Source: Virgibacillus_R byunsanensis (GTDB lineage: Bacteria; Bacillota; Bacilli; Bacillales; Amphibacillaceae). Taken from it: a DNA stretch of 28,092 bases. The notes beneath the pieces are model-generated. The model made no database searches, had not been told where the DNA came from, and saw only the letters and a list, made by a program, of their open reading frames with translations. Both the position numbers and the translations under genes were made by a program. This document shows, in pieces, positions 23,639 through 28,092 of this stretch (its first letter is position 1; each line of letters opens with the position of its first letter). Location of the stretch: assembly GCF_042675965.1 (NCBI RefSeq), contig NZ_JBHTKJ010000047.1, positions 1-28,092 of the forward strand, in the 5' to 3' direction.

Positions 23639-23788
23639 TTACTGTCTTTTTTTTGTCTTTTTATTATTCAACCGCTCATTTTCCGTTAACGGTTCATTTG
23701 CAAATTCATGATCATATTGTTTGGATAAAGTTTTCCTTACAGCTTGTTCATCACTATTTCCACTACTAATTTTTCTTTTTTTATCCAT
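23639..23788 (-). CDS. sspO: Small acid-soluble spore protein O
   Basis: A 49-residue gene with a strong ribosome site (GGAGG, 9 bases before the ATG) and its own terminator. The product begins MDKKRKIS and ends with EFANEPLTENERLNNKKTKK plus RQ, which matches the C-terminal signature of SspO (CotK), a minor small acid-soluble spore protein made in the forespore. It is basic at both ends and lacks hydrophobic segments. In Bacillus sspO is transcribed by sigma-G late in sporulation; a candidate promoter is listed separately. The N-terminal half is less conserved than in B. subtilis, but the C-terminus is specific. This shows the organism forms spores. Confidence 0.85.
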   Translation of the reverse strand: MDKKRKISSGNSDEQAVRKTLSKQYDHEFANEPLTENERLNNKKTKKRQ

Positions 23789-23809
23789 AGGAAAGCACCT
23801 CCATAGGGA

Positions 23810-23840
23810 TAGTTTGGCTAAAGTAAATACATTGTATGTA
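23810..23840 (-). promoter_or_regulatory. Possible sigma-G promoter of sspO
   Basis: On the minus strand CAAACTA (23816-23810) matches six of seven bases of the sigma-G -10 box CATACTA. TACATA (23840-23835), 18 bases upstream, partly matches TGAATA. Transcription would start just before the ribosome site. Confidence 0.4.
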
Positions 23841-23846
23841 CGCTAA

Positions 23847-23884
23847 AAAAACGCTGGAAGGAACTATATCCCTCCAGCGTTTTT
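23847..23884 (-). terminator. Terminator of mvaS
   Basis: AAAAACGCTGGA (23847-23858) pairs perfectly with TCCAGCGTTTTT (23873-23884) around a 14-base loop. On the minus strand the stem ends in a run of T. It lies 8 bases after the mvaS stop and could also act on plus-strand transcripts. Confidence 0.9.
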
Positions 23885-23892
23885 ACCTGTTT

Positions 23893-25065
23893 TTATTTTA
23901 GTTTATTAATGTATAGTCGCTTATCATCAGCCATTCCCGCTAAACAAATGGATGCAGGATCATTATCAACATCCAACTTAAAGGTAGAACCGTCAGTTGG
24001 CAATGTCTCCTCGAAAATTTCCTCATATTCGGAAACCGTTACTTCTCTTCTTAAAGAAAATAACGAGGAATGGTTATCCACATGTAGATGATCCTTATAA
24101 TTTGGTTGCAGAATACCCGTAAAGAACTCCCCAACAGCACCAGATCCATAACTAAATAACCCGATTCTTGAACCTGTTGCTAAATCATCCTTTTGTTCAA
24201 GAAGGGATAGTAAGCTTAAGTATAAGGAAGCGGTATAAATATTTCCAACATTCCTATTGTACGATGTACTGATGGTGTAATTGTTCGTTAACCGTTCCCT
24301 CACTTCCTCTGTCCCTTCATCCAGAACAGTCCTTAACGCTTTAAGCCCCATTTTCGTATAAGGTAAGTGATAGCAAATCGCTTCAAAGTCATTCAATCCT
24401 AATCCAGTTTTAGACTTATATTGCTCCCAAACTTTTGAAAAGAAGGAAATGTACTGTTCATTGGATAATTTTCCATCCACGAACGCTTTGTCCGAATAAA
24501 TGGGACGCCAAAAATCCATAATATCTGTGGTAAAGTAGACACTTTGATCTTCCAATACCAAAATATTAGGATCAGCACTAATCACCATCGCAACCGCACC
24601 TGCTCCTTGAGTAGCTTCTCCTGGTGTATTCAAACCATATCTGGCAATATCGGAACCTAACACTAACACCTTACTTTGTGGGTTTAGTGCTATATGCCCT
24701 TTTGCCATTTGAATACCAGCAGTCGCCCCGTAACAGGCCTGTTTAACCTCAATCGCCCTAGCATATGGGTTTAACCCCAATAAATCATGGACATAAACTC
24801 CAGCAGATTTTGAACTATCAATGCCTGATTCTGTCCCAAAAATGACAAAGTCAATCGCTTCTCTATCCTCTTCATCCAAAATTTCTAAAGCAGCATTTGC
24901 TGCTAATGTTACTGGATCCTGCGTGATCGGAGCTAAAGACATCTTTTCTTGTCCAATTCCAATCGTAAATTTTTCAGGCTCCACATTTCGTTGGACCGCT
25001 AATTTATTCATATCCACATATAAATGAGGTGCGTAGAAACCTATTTTATCAATCCCTATTTTCAC
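23893..25065 (-). CDS. mvaS: Hydroxymethylglutaryl-CoA synthase
   Basis: A 390-residue enzyme that condenses acetyl-CoA with acetoacetyl-CoA to HMG-CoA, the first committed step of the mevalonate route to isoprenoids. The catalytic triad is intact at the positions known from staphylococcal and enterococcal MvaS: Glu79 in GTESGIDSSKS, Cys111 in KQACYGATAG and His233 in CYHLPYTKMG. STSYNRNVGNIYTASLYLSL and LFSYGSGAVGEFF are also typical. GTG 25065 has AAAGGAG 8 bases upstream. The gene stands alone with its own terminator; HMG-CoA reductase is not in the window. B. subtilis uses the other (MEP) route, so mvaS argues for a relative such as Oceanobacillus or Virgibacillus. Supply of acetoacetyl-CoA by the neighbouring operon is possible but unproven. 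Confidence 0.95.
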   Translation of the reverse strand: MKIGIDKIGFYAPHLYVDMNKLAVQRNVEPEKFTIGIGQEKMSLAPITQDPVTLAANAALEILDEEDREAIDFVIFGTESGIDSSKSAGVYVHDLLGLNPYARAIEVKQACYGATAGIQMAKGHIALNPQSKVLVLGSDIARYGLNTPGEATQGAGAVAMVISADPNILVLEDQSVYFTTDIMDFWRPIYSDKAFVDGKLSNEQYISFFSKVWEQYKSKTGLGLNDFEAICYHLPYTKMGLKALRTVLDEGTEEVRERLTNNYTISTSYNRNVGNIYTASLYLSLLSLLEQKDDLATGSRIGLFSYGSGAVGEFFTGILQPNYKDHLHVDNHSSLFSLRREVTVSEYEEIFEETLPTDGSTFKLDVDNDPASICLAGMADDKRLYINKLK

Positions 25066-25085
25066 AGCTAGTTCTCCTTTGTTTG

Positions 25086-25113
25086 CCTATATTAACGCAT
25101 GTCACAAGGTCAA
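25086..25113 (-). promoter_or_regulatory. Weak candidate promoter of mvaS
   Basis: On the minus strand TTGACC (25113-25108) and TATAGG (25091-25086) are 16 bases apart, about 21 bases before the start codon. The boxes match five and four of six consensus bases. No better candidate is seen closer to the gene. Confidence 0.3.
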
Positions 25114-25194
25114 CATGCCCAAGTAACTTGTAAATTGGGTAATTTTCATTTTACTACAAATAAAGAAAGAATTAAATCAACAGGACTTTGGGAG

Positions 25195-25340
25195 AAGCTT
25201 CTAGAGAACGAAAGCGTAAGCGCCTTGAAAGACACGACAAGCATAAGCAGGTCGCGTAGTGTGGATGACTTTACCCAAGTCGAACTGCTTATGTCTCGAG
25301 TGTCTAGGCACTGGAGCTGGACGTGGCTTAAGCAGTTAAT
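25195..25340. repeat. Structured intergenic inverted-repeat element
   Basis: Three nested pairs form one long hairpin: GCCT (25222-25225) with AGGC (25306-25309), GACAC (25231-25235) with GTGTC (25300-25304), and CATAAGCAG (25242-25250) with CTGCTTATG (25285-25293). Flanks read CTAGAGAACGAAAGCGTAAG on the left and GCACTGGAGCTGGACGTGG on the right. From memory, intergenic elements of this style (GCGTAAGCGCCT ... GGCGCTGGAGCTGGAC) recur in many Bacillaceae genomes, although only one copy is seen here. It lies between mvaS and the lipoprotein gene; no protein is expected from it. Confidence 0.6.
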
Positions 25341-25452
25341 AAATTATCCACAGACTTCTAATTTTATAATATCCTATGCTACGTTCGAAAGAAAAATAAT
25401 TGCAACCAATTCAAGGCAGTAAACGTATGTACATATTATGCAGGTTATTTTT

Positions 25453-25947
25453 ATGAGGAAAATGATTGGAATCCTATTATTGGTTGTTATGATGTTTGGT
25501 ATGACTAGTTGTAGTAGTGAAGCTATGAATAACGACGATGTTAAAACGTTTGTGAAAGAATACAAAACAGAACAATATACGATTGAGAATCCTGATGATC
25601 CTCTAACAGGACTTGAAATTGGAGAAAAAGTGAAACCGTTTCTTTCAGAAGAAGAACTGGAAAATTTAATGAAAAACCGTGTATTTAGTATAGCACCTAC
25701 TATAGCGAAGAATATTGGTAAAAGCGTTGAGTTAGAAGGAGTTAGACTTGAGAAAGAACAAGAAAATGATAATGGTTCGATAGATTATACGTATACGTTA
25801 AAATTGAAATACTATGATGATCACTCTTCTGTAGTTGTAGCTAAAAAAGGAGAATTGACGATCAAAAATAACGATGGACTGAAAATAACTCGTGATTGGG
25901 AAAAGCCAACCGAATTTGAACAATATGCGATTTTACAATCACATTAG
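25453..25947 (+). CDS. Small lipoprotein of unknown function
   Basis: A 164-residue protein that I do not recognise. It begins with a signal peptide (MRKMIGILLLVVMMFGMTSC) whose end resembles a lipobox, although Met at the -3 place is unusual; the lipidated residue would be Cys20. The mature part is charged and hydrophilic, with FVKEYKTEQYTIENPDDPLT, a possible glycine turn GLEIGEKVKPFLSEEE, and a beta-rich C-terminal half (YTYTLKLKYYDDHSSVVV and GELTIKNNDGLKI). Start choice is uncertain because only AGG precedes ATG 25453; an ATG 15 bases earlier has no better site. It has no operon partner on its strand. The general plan resembles small Bacillus lipoproteins with an NTF2-like or similar fold, but no function is proposed. 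Confidence 0.75.
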   Translation: MRKMIGILLLVVMMFGMTSCSSEAMNNDDVKTFVKEYKTEQYTIENPDDPLTGLEIGEKVKPFLSEEELENLMKNRVFSIAPTIAKNIGKSVELEGVRLEKEQENDNGSIDYTYTLKLKYYDDHSSVVVAKKGELTIKNNDGLKITRDWEKPTEFEQYAILQSH

Positions 25948-26030
25948 TCTGCTAAAATCCTATGTTTATAAGAATTGTACCTTCAAAAATAATAAAGAGA
26001 AATCTAACTACAGGGAATAAAATTAAGAAA

Positions 26031-26066
26031 AACAAGGCTTAGGAATAACAATTCTCTAAGCCTTGT
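26031..26066 (-). terminator. Terminator of the SRPBCC pseudogene
   Basis: ACAAGGCTTAG (26032-26042) pairs with CTAAGCCTTGT (26056-26066), and on the minus strand the stem is followed by TTTTCTTAATTTT. It lies 32 bases after the stop codon of the SRPBCC gene, and converges with the plus-strand lipoprotein gene. Confidence 0.85.
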
Positions 26067-26097
26067 CCGGCGATTTAACATGAGTTTTTTACATCTT

Positions 26098-26622
26098 TTA
26101 TTGAACCTTTCTCAGATAATCATCGAGACAGTCCAATTGTGAACTAAACCCTTGAACCACACCCATATCGATTATGGACTCTAGAGCTTCAACAGATGAA
26201 AATGTACTTCGGACTATTAATTTTGTCTTACCATCTTGTTCAAGAAAAGTCATCGCTACCAAAATTTCCGGCATACTTTCGTTAGCATTTCCATCTTCAT
26301 CAGAAAACACATCGGTATAAACAATCTTCTCTGGTATAACGATTTCCTGATAGACTGTTTTCCCCCATGATTCCTGACCATAAAATTTCCCTTGATTCTT
26401 ATCCGTACACCGCATGCAATAATGCCATACCCCGCCTGGTTTAAACTCAAATTTCTTGTTTTCAGTTGTCCAACCAGCTGGCCCCTACCAGCTCGCCAAG
26501 CTCTCGGATTCAGAAAAAGCCTTAAACACAATTTCTCGCGTAGCATTGAAATATCGTTCTAAAACAAGATCTCTTCCTTCTACCTTCGTTTTAACACTAT
26601 GCGTTGCTTTATTTTCAGACAT
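26098..26622 (-). pseudogene. SRPBCC (AHSA1-like) protein gene with an in-frame stop
   Basis: The reading frame is open over 174 codons except for one TAG at codon 46 (plus-strand 26485-26487). It starts at ATG 26622 with AGGAGG upstream. The product before the stop is MSENKATHSVKTKVEGRDLV plus LERYFNATREIVFKAFSESE and SLASW. After it the frame continues with GPAGWTTENKKFEFKPGGVW. The family usually reads SWWGPxGW here, so TGG (Trp) has become TAG. The rest has the normal AHSA1 C-terminal fold ending SQLDCLDDYLRK. AHSA1-like SRPBCC proteins bind hydrophobic ligands and often sit beside ArsR regulators, as here. A sequencing error or readthrough could also explain it. Confidence 0.85.
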
Positions 26623-26660
26623 TTTAATTCCTCCTAAAGAATATTTTGATTAGAAAAACT

Positions 26661-26790
26661 CGAAATAATATACCTAAACACGGAATTACTGCACTAAAGT
26701 ACGGAATTCCAGTACACAAACACGGAATAATCTACATAAGTGCGGAATTCTTATACAAAACCGCGGAATTACTGCAAAAAACTCGGAATC
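26661..26790. repeat. Helically phased tandem repeat, CGGAAT core (7 copies)
   Basis: CGGAAT (first copy CGAAAT) occurs at 26661, 26681, 26702, 26723, 26743, 26764 and 26784, steps of 20, 21, 21, 20, 21 and 20 bases. The spacers are variable but tend to read TTACTGCA-like and ACACAAACA-like. The array lies between the SRPBCC and ArsR pseudogenes, the remaining intergenic DNA up to 26925 showing nothing else. It has the same step as the TTTATCAGCG array at 723-838 but an unrelated core. It is not CRISPR, since units are too short and no spacer of constant length is present. Confidence 0.7.
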
Positions 26791-26925
26791 AACCAAGCAG
26801 GCTACCCGCATTTGGCTTATGCAGTAGGAAAATTTTGTGCTTTCTTATTCACTTAGAAGCTATACGTCCCTCCTTCTCTAAATTTTGCTATAGCGCTGCT
26901 CATATTTCTCTGTGTTACTTTCCCT

Positions 26926-27256
26926 TTATTCATCCTGTTCCTTTTTCTTTGCTTGAAGTTCAAGTAAATAGTCATCCAAACGATCGAACCTTTCCTCCCA
27001 GACACTTCGGAAAGTCTCCAGCCAAGAATCCAACTCTTTAAATGGCTGTGAACGTAGCTTGTAGATCCGACGATTGGCAATTGGCTGCACCTCAACGAGC
27101 TCTGATTCTGTAAGTATACGAAGGTGTTTGGAAACTTGCGGCTGGCGAATCTCAAGTTTATTTTGCAATTTCTCCAACTGTAAGAGGACCATCACGCAAG
27201 AGTTCAATAATTTGTAAGCGGTTAGGCTCGGCAAGAGCACTCAATATTTTTTCCAT
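26926..27256 (-). pseudogene. ArsR family regulator gene with a frameshift
   Basis: The N-terminus reads MEKILSALAEPNRLQIIELL then RDGPLTVGEIAK and stops. One frame away it continues NKLEIRQPQVSKHLRILTES with ELVEVQPIANRRIYKLRSQP and runs to a normal end (LDDYLLELQAKKKEQDE). The junction is a run of four T on plus (27161-27164); removing one base restores GEIANKLEIRQPQVSKHLRI, the usual ArsR helix-turn-helix. Total length would be about 109 residues. It would be a winged-helix repressor controlling the adjacent SRPBCC gene, itself broken. ATG 27256 has only a weak AAGG site. A sequencing error in a homopolymer is possible. Confidence 0.85.
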
Positions 27257-27328
27257 GCATTAAATATACCTTAAAAGGAATATTTTGATTTTTCGTTAAA
27301 AGGATAAAGCACTATTTCTCCCTAAACC

Positions 27329-27829
27329 CTATCCCTCATATGCCTCCTCCAACTTCCTTATGTTAATTTTCTTCATTTGTAGCATTACTTTCATAACCCT
27401 TCCTGATTTCTCTGGGTCTGGGTCGCGTAACATTTCGGTCAAAATCGTTGGGATTACTTGCCAAGATACGCCATACTTATCCTTGAGCCAACCACACTGC
27501 TGCGCCTTCTCATCCCCACCTTCTGAGAGATTATTCCAATAGAAATCTACCTCTTCCTGGGACTCACAATTGACAATAAATGAGATTGCCTCATTGAATT
27601 CGAAATATGGCCCACCATTTAAAGCTACGAATTTCTGACCTTCTAGCTCGAATTCCACAGTTATTACCGTTCCCTCTGGCTGCCCGTGAATTTCATACCC
27701 TTCTTTACCATAGTAATTAATTCTTCCAATCTTTGAATTATCAAAGATTGAAGTATAAAATTTCGCTGCTTCCTCTGCCTGTGAATCAAACCACATATTT
27801 GGTGTGATTCTTTGGATTTTGTTTGTCAA
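27329..27829 (-). CDS. VOC superfamily protein (PhnB / 3-demethylubiquinone methyltransferase-like)
   Basis: A 166-residue protein with two beta-alpha-beta-beta-beta modules of the vicinal oxygen chelate fold. NMWFDSQAEEAAKFYTSIFD (about 10-29), VITVEFELEGQKFVALNGGP (about 55-74) and the second module with CGWLKDKYGVSWQVIP are hallmarks of the PF06983 group often labelled PhnB or 3-demethylubiquinone-9 methyltransferase. Members lack a methyltransferase fold and their roles are mostly unknown. The start is TTG 27829, because GGTGGGAG lies about 7 bases upstream and the product begins MTNKIQRITPNMWF as in relatives; an ATG 36 bases earlier has no ribosome site. It lies upstream of the broken ArsR and SRPBCC genes on the same strand, a common grouping in Bacillaceae. 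Confidence 0.88.
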   Translation of the reverse strand: MTNKIQRITPNMWFDSQAEEAAKFYTSIFDNSKIGRINYYGKEGYEIHGQPEGTVITVEFELEGQKFVALNGGPYFEFNEAISFIVNCESQEEVDFYWNNLSEGGDEKAQQCGWLKDKYGVSWQVIPTILTEMLRDPDPEKSGRVMKVMLQMKKINIRKLEEAYEG

Positions 27830-27934
27830 AATTCTCCCACCTAAGAAATAATTTTGTTTAAACATACATTAACAGTAACTCCAGGGACTAATTTCTTCTT
27901 GATTGCTATATCATTTCTATTTAAATTTATTAAA

Positions 27935-28010
27935 CGACCACCTGCTAAAGCAGGTGGATTTGGACATGAATGTCGACGACTAAAGTCGTTCCTCAGGCTA
28001 AAGTCCTGCT
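27935..28010. repeat. Triple-hairpin cluster, possible IS200/IS605-type element end
   Basis: Three hairpins share a TAAA-like loop: CCACCTGC-TAAA-GCAGGTGG (27938-27957), ACGAC-TAAA-GTCGT (27976-27989) and CAGG-CTAAAGT-CCTG (27994-28008). Serial hairpins of this type are found at the ends and guide-RNA regions of IS200/IS605 elements in Firmicutes. No tnpA or tnpB is visible before the window ends, so the element, if present, would lie mostly to the right. The 73 bases before it hold nothing recognisable. Confidence 0.45.
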
Positions 28011-28092
28011 CAAAGTCCTTAGCTCAAGCAAACTCGAAGTGTGACTTAACTCATTCCTCAATTCTAAAAATGTCATCCTTACCTTCATTGAA

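Noticed and set aside
25099..25422. Plus-strand open frame of 107 codons upstream of the lipoprotein gene
   Set aside because: It runs through the inverted-repeat element, and its composition and lack of a ribosome site argue against coding.
26256..26653. Alternative frames across the SRPBCC gene on both strands
   Set aside because: The in-frame continuation across the amber codon preserves the family sequence, so the other frames are shadows.

Overview
The window comes from a low-GC, endospore-forming Bacillota, most likely a halophilic or halotolerant member of the Bacillaceae near Oceanobacillus, Virgibacillus or Lentibacillus. The evidence is the AT-rich sequence, strong AGGAGG-type ribosome sites with frequent TTG/GTG starts, close matches to Bacillus GuaC, YuiD and YabR, a short spore-protein gene (sspO), a GerMN lipoprotein, a CcpA-type cre site, and a mevalonate-pathway HMG-CoA synthase, which Bacillus subtilis lacks. 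Genus assignment is inference.

Layout. 1-1730: decayed, mostly non-coding DNA with a hairpin cluster, a helically phased repeat array and a frameshifted membrane-protein pseudogene. 1741-7643: housekeeping genes: guaC, a DUF212 (YuiD) gene, a cation-efflux protein (minus strand), a GerMN/Gmad2 lipoprotein (minus strand), yabR and a dicarboxylate/glutamate symporter. 7721-23317 (all minus strand): one tightly packed catabolic operon of 17 genes, read from right to left. Its order is tetR, acyl-CoA ligase, ACAD10/11-type acyl-CoA dehydrogenase, quinone-oxidoreductase-like protein, crotonase, TRAP transporter dctP-dctM-dctQ, ComB-like phosphatase, enoyl-CoA hydratase, APH-like kinase, two MaoC-type hydratase subunits, thiolase, nitronate-monooxygenase-like flavoprotein, second crotonase and 3-hydroxyacyl-CoA dehydrogenase. 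The DNA upstream of tetR holds a promoter, a perfect 24-bp palindrome at the predicted transcription start, and a perfect cre site. 23639-25065: sspO and mvaS. 25066-28092: a structured repeat, a small lipoprotein, and a decaying ArsR / SRPBCC / VOC group in which the regulator is frameshifted and the SRPBCC gene has a nonsense codon. The right edge has hairpins resembling an IS200/IS605-type end.

How the operon may work. An organic acid enters through the TRAP transporter, is activated by the CoA ligase, and is shortened by dehydrogenation, hydration, oxidation and thiolysis. The unusual part is a separate APH-like kinase together with an acyl-CoA dehydrogenase of the ACAD10/11 type. In animals these two domains are fused, and in Pseudomonas putida a comparable pair (LvaA/LvaC) phosphorylates a 4-hydroxyacyl-CoA and then eliminates the phosphate to give an enoyl-CoA. 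The operon is therefore a good candidate for 4-hydroxy-acid (gamma-hydroxy acid or lactone) catabolism in Bacillaceae. The ComB-like phosphatase has lost several family arginines and may act on a phosphorylated intermediate of this route; its role is unknown.
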